From JBBRSL01 sp038245435 (GTDB lineage Bacteria; Patescibacteriota; Saccharimonadia; Saccharimonadales; CAIOMD01): a stretch of 50,059 nucleotides of DNA. Positions 8,449-15,903 of this stretch are shown piece by piece. The number at the start of each line of letters is the position of its first letter. Positions within the stretch are counted from its first letter, which is position 1. A program made the position numbers and the translations under genes. The DNA is taken from positions 1 through 50,059 of the forward strand of contig JBBRSL010000003.1 of the NCBI GenBank assembly GCA_038245435.1, written 5' to 3'. The notes below the pieces were generated by a model that saw nothing but the letters and a program-made list of their open reading frames with translations, was not told the origin of the DNA and did no database searches.

Positions 8449-8782
8449 CGTAAGCGTTAATTACTAATGCTTAATGTACCTTTTACTACCAATTCTAACG
8501 TTCAAGCGCTTTGTACTCAATACAAGCGTAAGAACAAATGTTAGATTGTTTTAGAGCGTGCCAGTATACGTTGTTACCCTCCACGTACCATCTAGCGTCC
8601 GTCCGATAAAATTTAGCGGACAAATAGGCGCTCTAAAACAGACTAACGCCTTTAACCGTAAGCTTTAACCCCTCGTTTATATTGAGGTGGGCATATAAAG
8701 CGTTGTCCCAAGTTCGCTTGGGGCGGGGTTGAAGGCTAATATGAGCCTACAGCGGTGCCCACCCCCTCTGTAGGCTCTTTTT
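8449..8782 (+). ncRNA. Candidate structured ncRNA 1 (~335 nt), unknown family
   Basis: This lies between a consensus promoter and a strong terminator and has no plausible gene. Helices visible by eye are: CTAACGTT with AAATGTTAG enclosing CGCTT...AAGCG (about 8496-8544); an 11-bp perfect stem GTTTTAGAGCG (8548-8558) with CGCTCTAAAAC (8629-8639), enclosing GTCCG/CGGAC; CGTTTATAT (8674-8682) with ATATAAAGCG (8693-8702); and CCCAAG-TTCG-CTTGGG (8707-8722) with a stable UUCG loop. The loop GGTGGGC (8686-8692) is complementary to GCCCACC (8757-8763) in the terminator loop, a possible kissing interaction. I see no RNase P core sequence (GAGGAAAGTCC), no tmRNA T-arm and no SRP motif. The family is unknown to me. 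Confidence 0.7.
8743..8782 (+). terminator. Terminator of candidate ncRNA 1
   Basis: GAGCCTACAG (8743-8752) pairs perfectly with CTGTAGGCTC (8768-8777), followed by TTTTT. The loop carries GCCCACC, which may pair with an upstream loop of the same RNA. Confidence 0.9.
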
Positions 8783-8840
8783 AGTTCTCATTAAACAACC
8801 CTCCTAATCAACGGGGCTTTAATTTAATAGCAAATAGTAG

Positions 8841-9281
8841 CTAGAATCCGATAGGTATGAGCTTGAGGCTTAGTAAACTGAGTTTTGTAGGGACGCCATC
8901 GGTGGTGCCAGTACTTGGGTTGTCAATTTGAAAACGGCTGTATGATTTTTGCAGTTCTGCATCGTAGTTGCCGCTACTATTAATTGCCTGTGCTGCGGTG
9001 TTATCGAGGTATCCTAGCTTACAGAGCCCATAAGCAATATTACGAATAGAATCATTGTTGCTGGCACTGCTAAATTTTGACTGAGTGCTTACCGCTGCGG
9101 CATATACGTTGCCGTCATGTTTGAGCACGCCGCAAGAGTTATACGAAGACGTAGCGCTGTCGGCACTTGCACCACTCTTTTTAAGTACGTAAGTACCAAT
9201 ACCGGCAATAGCAATAATCACGATTGCTATAGGCAATATCGCGTGCAAACTCAGCACTCCAAACTGGTTAATTTTTTTCAT
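8841..9281 (-). CDS. Anchored exported protein with peptidoglycan-binding-like C-terminus
   Basis: A 146-residue protein. Residues ~10-32 form one membrane segment after a short KK-containing N-terminus, leaving the rest outside. The C-terminal ~60 residues follow the pattern of the PG_binding_1-like fold: a CKLGYL segment, a G-x-Y-D-x-x-L-Q-x-x-Y-x-x-FQ stretch and a DGVPTKLSLLSL end, as in repeats that bind cell-wall glycan. The match is by pattern only and is weak. Two cysteines (near residues 51 and 88) could form a disulfide. It starts at ATG 9281. The gene is monocistronic and diverges from the membrane-protein gene at 9382. Confidence 0.65.
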   Translation of the reverse strand: MKKINQFGVLSLHAILPIAIVIIAIAGIGTYVLKKSGASADSATSSYNSCGVLKHDGNVYAAAVSTQSKFSSASNNDSIRNIAYGLCKLGYLDNTAAQAINSSGNYDAELQKSYSRFQIDNPSTGTTDGVPTKLSLLSLKLIPIGF

Positions 9282-9345
9282 TTTTGCGGCTCTTTTTTGA
9301 TTTTTTAACTCGGACTTATCTTTAAAATACAGGTAAACGTAAGGG

Positions 9346-9373
9346 TTGTCAATTATTTTGCTTATGGTATAGT
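9346..9373 (+). promoter_or_regulatory. Promoter giving a probably leaderless mRNA
   Basis: TTGTCA (9346-9351), a 16-bp spacer and TATAGT (9368-9373). The ATG of the downstream gene is at 9382, only 8 nt past the -10, so the first transcribed base should fall at or next to the start codon. No Shine-Dalgarno sequence is present. Confidence 0.6.
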
Positions 9374-9381
9374 TCGTTCAA

Positions 9382-9984
9382 ATGCTCAACGAAATAAAAA
9401 CACTCATTGTACCGGCTAAAAGCGAATTTTTACTATTTAGTGCAACTGCTCTATTTTTGCTTATCGCACAAAATATTAGCCGATATTGGTCATATTTTAG
9501 CGGTGTAAAGTTCGAGGAAGTAAAAAATGCGAGTAGCGCAAGTGGCCAGGTACAATATTGGGTATTAAATTCTGAGGCAAGGATTGACCCGAGAATAGCA
9601 GACTTTTTAGTATGGATGTTGCTTGGTATGGTCGCCATTAGCCTGGTGTTATTTATCCAAAGCAATGTTCGAAATGCGAACGACGAGCGTACTCTGCTTG
9701 AGCATATGCGTAGTCCTAAGACTAAAACCCACGAGCTTGAAGTGTTTTTGCTCAAGGTGGCTACACGCGTTGCGACATTCATTGGTTTACTTATTTATTT
9801 GCGAGTTTTTTTAGGGACTATCAACCCATCACTGACGAGCTTGTTTTTTACGAGTAGCTTAAGTCTTAACGAACCTGCCTCGTGGCTATGGCTGGGTGTG
9901 AGCACCGCCCTATTCGCCCTTGCGTTATACATATTTGCAGTTTTTGGCCGCGTTCTTTTTTTGAAAACTCGCGTGTTTGGCTAG
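9382..9984 (+). CDS. Hypothetical membrane protein, ~4 TM
   Basis: A 200-residue protein with hydrophobic segments at about 19-35, 73-92, 127-145 and 168-192. A polar loop lies between the first two, and a charged stretch (VRNANDERTLLEHMRSPKTK) follows the second. No family is recognised. Position and promoter geometry suggest a leaderless transcript. It is followed within about 10 bp by the promoter of candidate ncRNA 2. Confidence 0.7.
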   Translation: MLNEIKTLIVPAKSEFLLFSATALFLLIAQNISRYWSYFSGVKFEEVKNASSASGQVQYWVLNSEARIDPRIADFLVWMLLGMVAISLVLFIQSNVRNANDERTLLEHMRSPKTKTHELEVFLLKVATRVATFIGLLIYLRVFLGTINPSLTSLFFTSSLSLNEPASWLWLGVSTALFALALYIFAVFGRVLFLKTRVFG

Positions 9985-9995
9985 ACCCAAAACCA

Positions 9996-10024
9996 TTGAC
10001 TAATTAAGTATAAAGTAGTATAAT
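9996..10024 (+). promoter_or_regulatory. Consensus promoter of candidate ncRNA 2
   Basis: TTGACT (9996-10001), a 17-bp spacer and a perfect TATAAT (10019-10024). Expected start is about 10031, immediately before a 7-bp hairpin capped by a GUAA tetraloop. Confidence 0.8.
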
Positions 10025-10030
10025 AGTATT

Positions 10031-10465
10031 ATCTGAGAGGTAACTCTTAGTGCTGCACAATTTACACAGCGGGTGCAGCAGTTTTATAAGGCAAGCCTCC
10101 AGCCCAAAAAACCAAACGGAGCATGCGATTCGTGCGGTAATGGGTGAAAAGCCTTCGCGCGCCGAGTGCGTGTACGGGTTCGGTAAATGAGGCAAACGAC
10201 GGTTAGAATCGTCGTGTTCGGCCAGGTGGTGCCCGAAGGGTTCTTCGGTCCCATCGTCGAACAAATGGCCGCGAAAAGCGGCAAGGTGAACCTCACAAAA
10301 AGGTTCGCTATTCTACGGAGGCTCCACACTCCGAAAACGTCGGTGGGCCAGGACATACAAGCAGATCCTTCCCGGGGTGCAAACTATGTTTCTGGCCCAC
10401 CGGCAATCTTTACCGCTCAGGTTTTTATAGCCCGCGGTCGCCACCCTATCAAGGGTGGCGTTTTC
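10031..10465 (+). ncRNA. Candidate structured, GC-rich ncRNA 2 (~435 nt), unknown family
   Basis: Bounded by a consensus promoter and a strong terminator. Helices seen are: CTGAGAG-GTAA-CTCTTAG (10033-10050); TGCTGCA/TGCAGCA (10051-10080); ACGACG/CGTCGT (about 10196-10215); CCGC-GAAAA-GCGG (about 10269-10281); GAACC/GGTTC (about 10288-10306); and an 11-bp perfect CGGTGGGCCAG (10341-10351) with CTGGCCCACCG (10392-10402). Composition is more GC-rich than its surroundings. A 98-codon frame at 10187-10483 exists, with GC-rich third positions in its first half, but its stop lies beyond the terminator hairpin and it lacks a Shine-Dalgarno sequence, so a non-coding RNA is preferred. It could instead be a cassette encoding short peptides (GTG at 10050, then 10187). 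It is not recognisable as RNase P, tmRNA or 6S RNA. Confidence 0.55.
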
Positions 10466-10466
10466 A
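10439..10466 (+). terminator. Terminator of candidate ncRNA 2
   Basis: CGCCACCCT (10439-10447), loop ATCA, AGGGTGGCG (10452-10460), then TTTT. A perfect 9-bp stem. Confidence 0.9.
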
Positions 10467-10550
10467 ATTTAATGAAATTATAATGTAACTTTCGATTCTT
10501 CAGTGCATCAGCCAACCTACTCAAGTTCTATTATCCCAAATCGTTTACTA

Positions 10551-10808
10551 TGTACTTTGTGCCGACAAAGTACCAAAACTCCCGGGCGCAATACTTACTT
10601 GATGTACCAACCAGCCAAGCCTGACACTGAAAAAAGAACTCAACCTGCCTTGAATACTCTAGATGGCAGGTCTCAAACACCTTTTTGCTTTCTCGTTGTC
10701 AGTTTGGCGTGACTACTCAGGTAAGCATTGCATGCCCGGACCCGTAGCTTCCTGGTGAAGAATTACTAATTTCGTAATTCCTTGTTCTTTGTAGCTAACC
10801 CCATTACC
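10551..10808 (-). repeat. Structured repeat element, copy 1 (probable minus-strand RNA)
   Basis: About 260 bp, closely similar along its length to 16672-16944. On the minus strand it forms a 5' hairpin GAATTAC/GTAATTC (10780-10760) and a long rod. The rod is built from CCGGGC/GCCCGG, GCAATGCTTAC paired with GTAAGTATTGC (one G-U), GCCAA plus CTGACA helices, and ACCTGCC/GGCAGGT near the tip. A 3' hairpin GTACTTTGT/ACAAAGTAC (10573-10552) follows. It begins about 26 nt downstream of the ABC-F stop codon on the same strand. Sequence differences between copies keep the pairing on the minus strand. It may be a 3'-UTR element, an independent small RNA or a mobile palindromic repeat. Confidence 0.75.
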
Positions 10809-10833
10809 CAACTACTATTCCCTAGCCCCCAAT

Positions 10834-12501
10834 TTAGGCGCCGATAGCGACAGTGGTGCAATCAAACTTATTTACGAAAAAGCTATCGTGACTGACGAAA
10901 ATAATGGCGCCGCCGTAGCGTTGGAGCGCATCTTCGAGCTCTTCGATGCTTGGCAAATCGAGGTGGTTAGTTGGTTCGTCTAAAATCAGTAGTTGTGGGT
11001 CGCCGGCCAGCATGCTTATAAGTTGGAATCGGGCTTTTTGGCCACCACTAAGCTGGCTAATAGGCACTCGGCCATCAGTTGTTGGGTTAAACAGATAATC
11101 GCCCATTAATTGCATGATTTTTTGTTGGTTAATCTTAACATCACGGTCCATATACAATTTTTCGATTGCATCGGCTAGGGGCATCTCAAAATAGGTTTCG
11201 CCAACCTCTTGCTCATAAATGCCAATAGTCGTTTTAGGACGAATAGCAATACTACCGCTATGAATAGGCGTAAATGCCTGGTTGCCATTTTCGGCAGCAA
11301 TAATGCTCCGTACCAACGTCGTTTTCCCTGCCCCATTGCGGCCATGCAGGCGCATATGTTCACCATCACGCAGCTGTGCGCTGACATCGCTAAATAGCGG
11401 GTGCGTATAGCCTAAGCTGAGTTTGTCGAACGCAACAACCGGCATGCCACTATTGGCCGGACCGTCGGCCTTGGTGCCAATGCGAATGTTTTTAGCTTTA
11501 TATTTGTGATAGTTGCCTGTTACTTTATCAGATATCTGCTCAAGGCTTTCGCGGTCAATCCACAGGCTTGGTTTAGGGTTATTAGCGACGAGTTCGTTCA
11601 TCTGCTTAGTTAAGCGGTTTTCCATCACAATAAATGGATTTTTTTGGTCAGCCGTCCCGCTCCAACTTGGTTTCATGCGCTTAGCGTACGATATCTGTTT
11701 TTTCAGGTTAACAATGCTTGCTTGCGCGACTTCATAGGACTTCATCTGATTAACGGTGCTGCTGCTGTTTTGCTTTAAGTAGGCCTGGTAATTACCCTTA
11801 AATTCGTAGGCTTGGCCATCTTTTATTTCGATAATTCGGTCGACTTCGGCCAAAACGTCACGATCGTGTGTAATGATAAGTGCGCTCATAGTGCCAATGG
11901 TTTTGAGCCACGCAATAAAGGCGTCTTTTGCAACGTAGTCCATGTGGTTTGTTGGTTCGTCGATGAGTGCCAGGTCGGCTTGCGAATGGGCGATTTTAAC
12001 AAGTTCTACAAACCGTTTTTGCCCACCACTGAGGCGACCCAATTCGCCACGGGCCTTATCCTCATCAATTTGGTAGGTTGCGAGTTCGCGGATGATTGAT
12101 TCTTCGACCTCATAATAGCCAAGGCTGCTAAACTGTTCGAGCGCGTCGCTGTAGGCGTTCATCTTAGAATTGCTTGGGTCGGTTGAAGTAGCAAAGTCGT
12201 CAATAACTTTTTTAAGCTTAGTGAAGTTTGGTAGCTCACTCAAAATGTAGTCAACTGCGTTTAAATGCTCGAGCCCGTGGTGCTCTTGTCGCGTTGCAAC
12301 TGTAATGGTATTTCGTGCAAATTGTATCGAACCATCAAATTCTGTGTCGTAGCCACTTAACAGATTAAAAATAGTACTTTTACCCACACCATTACGGCCA
12401 ATAACACCAACTTTTTCTGCTTTTTCGATACGAAAACTCAGGTCGCTATACAGGACCTTATCGCCGAAGCGCTTATCAATATTATCAATACTTACTAACA
12501 T
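10834..12501 (-). CDS. ABC-F family ATPase
   Basis: A 555-residue soluble protein with two tandem ABC domains and no membrane domain. These are typical of ABC-F proteins that act on the ribosome (EttA/Uup-like) in translation or antibiotic protection. Walker A motifs are GRNGVGKST (about 36-44) and GRNGAGKTT in the second half. Signatures LSGGQKRFVE and LSGGQKARF, Walker B segments ALIDEPTNH and LILDEPTNH, and both H-switch TH and SH segments are present. The ~80-residue inter-domain linker is helical with charged residues. The subfamily cannot be fixed by eye. It starts at ATG 12501. A structured repeat follows the stop codon. Confidence 0.92.
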   Translation of the reverse strand: MLVSIDNIDKRFGDKVLYSDLSFRIEKAEKVGVIGRNGVGKSTIFNLLSGYDTEFDGSIQFARNTITVATRQEHHGLEHLNAVDYILSELPNFTKLKKVIDDFATSTDPSNSKMNAYSDALEQFSSLGYYEVEESIIRELATYQIDEDKARGELGRLSGGQKRFVELVKIAHSQADLALIDEPTNHMDYVAKDAFIAWLKTIGTMSALIITHDRDVLAEVDRIIEIKDGQAYEFKGNYQAYLKQNSSSTVNQMKSYEVAQASIVNLKKQISYAKRMKPSWSGTADQKNPFIVMENRLTKQMNELVANNPKPSLWIDRESLEQISDKVTGNYHKYKAKNIRIGTKADGPANSGMPVVAFDKLSLGYTHPLFSDVSAQLRDGEHMRLHGRNGAGKTTLVRSIIAAENGNQAFTPIHSGSIAIRPKTTIGIYEQEVGETYFEMPLADAIEKLYMDRDVKINQQKIMQLMGDYLFNPTTDGRVPISQLSGGQKARFQLISMLAGDPQLLILDEPTNHLDLPSIEELEDALQRYGGAIIFVSHDSFFVNKFDCTTVAIGA

Positions 12502-12580
12502 AATTTTTGGGTTTGGGGATTAGTAGATAGTAGATGGGGCTTGTAGCTCCCCAACTACAAACTACCACTCCCTATTCCTG

Positions 12581-13222
12581 TCAATCCAATAAGATTGACC
12601 TAGTGTCGTGGGGCAATGTGCCACCGTATAGCCATTCAGTCATAACGCCACCAGCTTCGGTACAAAGCGCTGGTATGTGCTTTTGTTCTTCTTTTGTGAA
12701 TTTACCAAGTACAAAATTACTGGCATCGGCTTTTACGGCAATATCGTTATTAATGCCAATGCGTATTCGCCCAAATTCGCTGCCAATGTGTTGGATGAGC
12801 GATTTTATGCCGTTATTACCTGCCGCCTGGCCATCGACACGCATGCGTATTTGACCGAAGTTAATACTGAGCTCGTCGTGTACTACGATTAGCTCACTGA
12901 TTTGAAGCCGGTAAAACTGCATAAAAGCATGTACGCTTACGCCACTTTCATTCATAAAGGTATTTGGTTTTAATAATATAACTTTATGAGCCCCAAGAGT
13001 TTTTTCGGTCACTAAGGCTTTGAATTTTTTGCTATCTTGCCAAGCCGGAAATTCATTTTTGGCGGCAAAATCATCGAGCACCATAAAGCCGATGTTATGG
13101 CGCGTTAAATCGTACTCTTTACCTGGATTACCGAGGCCTACCATTAAGCGGCTACTTTGGGCACCAAAGCTATAGCTAATAGGGACGGTTAAGTTAACGG
13201 GTTGTTTTTGAAACAGTGCCAT
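12581..13222 (-). CDS. pth: Peptidyl-tRNA hydrolase
   Basis: A 213-residue bacterial Pth that releases peptides from peptidyl-tRNA that has dropped off ribosomes. Motifs include VGLGNPGKEYDLTRHNIGF with the catalytic His in TRHN, KPNTFMNESG, and VVHDELSINFGQIRMR. There is an N-terminal extension of about 26 residues before the usual start region. It starts at ATG 13222 and lies 14 bp downstream of the der stop, so der-pth is probably one transcript. Confidence 0.95.
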   Translation of the reverse strand: MALFQKQPVNLTVPISYSFGAQSSRLMVGLGNPGKEYDLTRHNIGFMVLDDFAAKNEFPAWQDSKKFKALVTEKTLGAHKVILLKPNTFMNESGVSVHAFMQFYRLQISELIVVHDELSINFGQIRMRVDGQAAGNNGIKSLIQHIGSEFGRIRIGINNDIAVKADASNFVLGKFTKEEQKHIPALCTEAGGVMTEWLYGGTLPHDTRSILLD

Positions 13223-13236
13223 TGGCTTATTTTACC

Positions 13237-14679
13237 TTATGTTTCTTTTTCGAGTTTGTGGCGGTCGATGCTTTTAGGTATAAACCAAAACTTTAAGGCC
13301 GTGCCTTCGAACCCAAAAGTCTTACGCATTTCGCGGTCCAAGTATCGCTTGTAACTCCAGTGCAGTAAGCCGGTGTGGCTACCAAACACTTTAAAGTTTG
13401 GGGTAGATTCTTCGGTTTGGACGATATAGTTTAGCTTTGGGTGGCTGTTTTTTAGGCCTGCTGGTGGGTGGGCGTTAACGCAGTCACGGAGCCAGCGGTT
13501 TAAAGCTGGGGTGCTAATCTTGAGTGCCCTGTTCTGTTCTATCTCAACAACAAGTTCAAAAATCTTGGCGACGTTGTGCCCGGTGATGGAGCTCGTAAAG
13601 ATGAGCGGTGCCCAAGGCACAAAGTCGAAATCATGCTGAATTTGCGGCGCGATGGCATCACGGGTGTAGGCATCCTTGTCTACGACGCTGTCCCACTTGC
13701 TCACAACCAATATAAGGCCCTTACCAGCCTCTTTTACGAGCCCAGCAAGCTTTTGGTCAAGTTGCACACCAAGTTCGTTTACATCCATTAATAATAGGCA
13801 TACATCGGCACGTTCAATGGCTGATAGTGCCCTAATAACGCTAAAACGCTCAATACCAACCTCTATTTTGCCATTTTTGCGGATACCGGCCGTATCAAGC
13901 AGTTCGACTTCGCGGCCCATAAACTTCACAATGGTGCTGTTTACGTCACGCGTGGTACCCGCCCTATCGGCGACAATGGCTTGCTGCTTTTTTGATAAAG
14001 CATTAAATAGTTGGCTTTTACCCATGTTTGGGCGGCCTAAAATAGCCACACAAATACGATCATCGGCAATACCGATACTGGCTTTTGGCAGGTCCTTACC
14101 AATAGTTTGCAGTAGCGTATCAATACCAGTGCGCTGGGTGCTACTTGTACCAATGATGGGTTTGATACCGAGTTTTTGATAATCGCTCAAATCGACGTGT
14201 TGGTTCTTGTCCATTTTGTTCACAATCAAGATAACGGGTTTTTTACTCTTGAGTGCGAGCTTGGCTACACGACGGTCCTCTTCAATAACAGGAGTATCGG
14301 CTTCGACAACAACACAAATAATATCGGCGCTATCTGTTGCCTGGGTAATTTGTTCTTGAATCGTAAATTCAAAATCATCTTCGGCGTCTTTCATGCCGGC
14401 AGTATCTACCAGCCAAAAGTCTTTTTGTACCAAGCCACGGGGCACATCGGTGAGCGTTTCGGCCTTTACGTGGCCTGCGAATGAATCCTCAGTTGGCTTC
14501 GTGCGTGGAGTTGTATCGGGCACTAAAGCAGATGCCTTGGCCATAATGCTATCGCGCGTGGTGCCGGCTTCTTGGGCGACAATAGCCTGGCGTTGCCCAA
14601 CAATAACGTTAAAAAGACTACTCTTTCCAACGTTTGCACGGCCAACAATTGCCACAATGGGCACTTTATTTTTACTCAT
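13237..14679 (-). CDS. der: GTPase Der (EngA), 50S ribosome biogenesis
   Basis: A 480-residue tandem-GTPase protein needed for 50S assembly. The first G domain starts IVGRANVGKSSLFN with a DTAG-type G3 and NKMD G4. The second has LGRPNMGKSQLFN, a DTAGIRKNG segment and SKWD. The C-terminus is the KH-like domain ending with a HKLEKET tail. The first domain contains an insertion of about 20 residues (PRTKPTEDSFAGHVKAE) in the switch region. It starts at ATG 14679, divergent from the GC-rich cassette on the plus strand. Confidence 0.96.
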   Translation of the reverse strand: MSKNKVPIVAIVGRANVGKSSLFNVIVGQRQAIVAQEAGTTRDSIMAKASALVPDTTPRTKPTEDSFAGHVKAETLTDVPRGLVQKDFWLVDTAGMKDAEDDFEFTIQEQITQATDSADIICVVVEADTPVIEEDRRVAKLALKSKKPVILIVNKMDKNQHVDLSDYQKLGIKPIIGTSSTQRTGIDTLLQTIGKDLPKASIGIADDRICVAILGRPNMGKSQLFNALSKKQQAIVADRAGTTRDVNSTIVKFMGREVELLDTAGIRKNGKIEVGIERFSVIRALSAIERADVCLLLMDVNELGVQLDQKLAGLVKEAGKGLILVVSKWDSVVDKDAYTRDAIAPQIQHDFDFVPWAPLIFTSSITGHNVAKIFELVVEIEQNRALKISTPALNRWLRDCVNAHPPAGLKNSHPKLNYIVQTEESTPNFKVFGSHTGLLHWSYKRYLDREMRKTFGFEGTALKFWFIPKSIDRHKLEKET

Positions 14680-14723
14680 TTACGTAATTCTAGCATTAAC
14701 AGAGGTAAACTACAAGTCTAATA

Positions 14724-14752
14724 TTGACAAATACATCTAAATTTGCTATAGT
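14724..14752 (+). promoter_or_regulatory. Consensus promoter of the 61-aa cassette gene
   Basis: A perfect TTGACA (14724-14729), 17-bp spacer and TATAGT (14747-14752). A leader of about 70 nt follows before the AAAGGA Shine-Dalgarno sequence at 14815-14820. Confidence 0.85.
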
Positions 14753-14828
14753 ATGTAACGTAATTGCACCTTTACTTGTACGTCAGCAAACTTGAAATAC
14801 CCCCTTCCTCAACGAAAGGACAAGTTCG

Positions 14829-15014
14829 ATGGCTTCAAGCATGTGGGATGGACCGGACCAGGTCTGGGACCCGACCGACAACGGTCGGCTCAAGCAGAAC
14901 CGCAACGCCGAGCAGACGCTGTCGCGACCGACCAAGCCGATTCACTCGGCACAGGACGGCTGGCGAGGCTTCTTCGGCCGGCTCGCCGAGCGCATGCTCG
15001 GTAAGCTGGGCTAG
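14829..15014 (+). CDS. Small GC-rich-cassette protein, 61 aa
   Basis: A soluble, charged 61-residue protein rich in Trp, Asp, Arg and Asn, with a basic amphipathic end (WRGFFGRLAERMLGKL). No family is recognised. ATG 14829 has AAAGGA 8 bp upstream. Codon third positions are overwhelmingly G/C, in sharp contrast to der and to the acidic gene that follows. It carries its own consensus promoter and terminator. The C-terminal helix could bind a membrane or partner; this is inference only. Confidence 0.7.
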   Translation: MASSMWDGPDQVWDPTDNGRLKQNRNAEQTLSRPTKPIHSAQDGWRGFFGRLAERMLGKLG

Positions 15015-15046
15015 GGCCTTCATCAAGTACTACGTAAGGTGTAATT

Positions 15047-15092
15047 GGGATTATCCGGGCTGCCGTTTTGGCGGCCCTGGGTAGTCCCTTTT
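15047..15092 (+). terminator. Terminator of the 61-aa cassette
   Basis: A long imperfect hairpin: GGGCTGCC (15057-15064) with GGCGGCCC (15070-15077) at the tip and GGGA/GTCCC at the base, then TTTT. It separates the cassette from the next gene. Confidence 0.75.
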
Positions 15093-15146
15093 GCATTTTA
15101 TGGCCCCAAGGTGTATACCTTTTACATAAACACGGAGCAAACAAAC

Positions 15147-15893
15147 ATGGAACAACCGATAGGCTCACCGGATGATAGTTTCGAATTGTTTACTGAAGAA
15201 CCAGACTTAAAAAGCTCCTTGCTCTCTAATCTAATGACGCGACTAAACGATAACGAAATTCCAAGCGATGCAGTTATTGATTGGCTCGATGTTGTATTTA
15301 GAAATGAAGTTGTGCCAGATAACAATATTGTTTGGGCGCTAGCTGTACGTAATTTTTCTGAGCATCTAACCACTGAACAATTAGCAGAAGGATTCGAACA
15401 CACACAGTGGCGAGCTGCGCTATTCGAAGGCCAAAGGTTTGCCATTAAAATTTCAACTTCTTTACTTGAAAGCGACAACAGTAGACAGATTAATTTGATG
15501 CGAGAATCATTAAAAAATGCACATATGATGGACTTATACGAGGCCGATGAGCTACGCGCTAAATTACTTAAAGTTTTTCAAATGGGTGCTACTTTAGTTG
15601 AATATGAATATTTCGTAAATGCTGATGATATTGACCGAACAATTGATGATTTCGAAAAGATAGACATTGTACTATTTGATACAGATGAATATGTAAGAAC
15701 TTTTGGGCAGACATCCGGAATTTGTGTATTTTACCCTGATGTTTCGATAACAGAATATTTTGGTGTTGATGATTATGCAGAGTTTATTACCACGTGCCAG
15801 GTAAACGTAAAATTTAACGAATCATTATGGGACGATATCGAGAACTCGCCTGTTATGGACGATCCGGTCGAGCGAATGGTGCCACGAGTTTAG
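15147..15893 (+). CDS. Acidic protein of unknown function, 248 aa
   Basis: A soluble, Asp/Glu-rich protein without signal peptide or membrane segment. No motif is recognised. The start at ATG 15147 is preferred over upstream in-frame codons because GGAG lies at a suitable distance (about 15134-15137) and the upstream frame crosses the terminator of the preceding cassette. Third positions are AT-rich like the backbone. It is convergent with the pseudouridine synthase gene, only 10 bp from its stop. Confidence 0.75.
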   Translation: MEQPIGSPDDSFELFTEEPDLKSSLLSNLMTRLNDNEIPSDAVIDWLDVVFRNEVVPDNNIVWALAVRNFSEHLTTEQLAEGFEHTQWRAALFEGQRFAIKISTSLLESDNSRQINLMRESLKNAHMMDLYEADELRAKLLKVFQMGATLVEYEYFVNADDIDRTIDDFEKIDIVLFDTDEYVRTFGQTSGICVFYPDVSITEYFGVDDYAEFITTCQVNVKFNESLWDDIENSPVMDDPVERMVPRV

Positions 15894-15903
15894 TAAATAT
15901 ACG

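Noticed and set aside
8548..8639. GTTTTAGAGC sequence resembling a type II-A CRISPR repeat start
   Set aside because: It is one arm of a perfect stem within a single RNA; no repeat-spacer array or cas genes are present.
10031..10465. RNase P or tmRNA identity for the structured RNAs (also 8449-8782)
   Set aside because: The conserved GAGGAAAGTCC core and ACAGAA...GGCTTA of RNase P and the T-arm plus CCA end of tmRNA are absent; a GGGTGAAA match alone is too weak.
10187..10483. 98-codon frame inside candidate ncRNA 2
   Set aside because: Its stop codon lies beyond the terminator hairpin and no ribosome binding site precedes it; kept only as an alternative reading.
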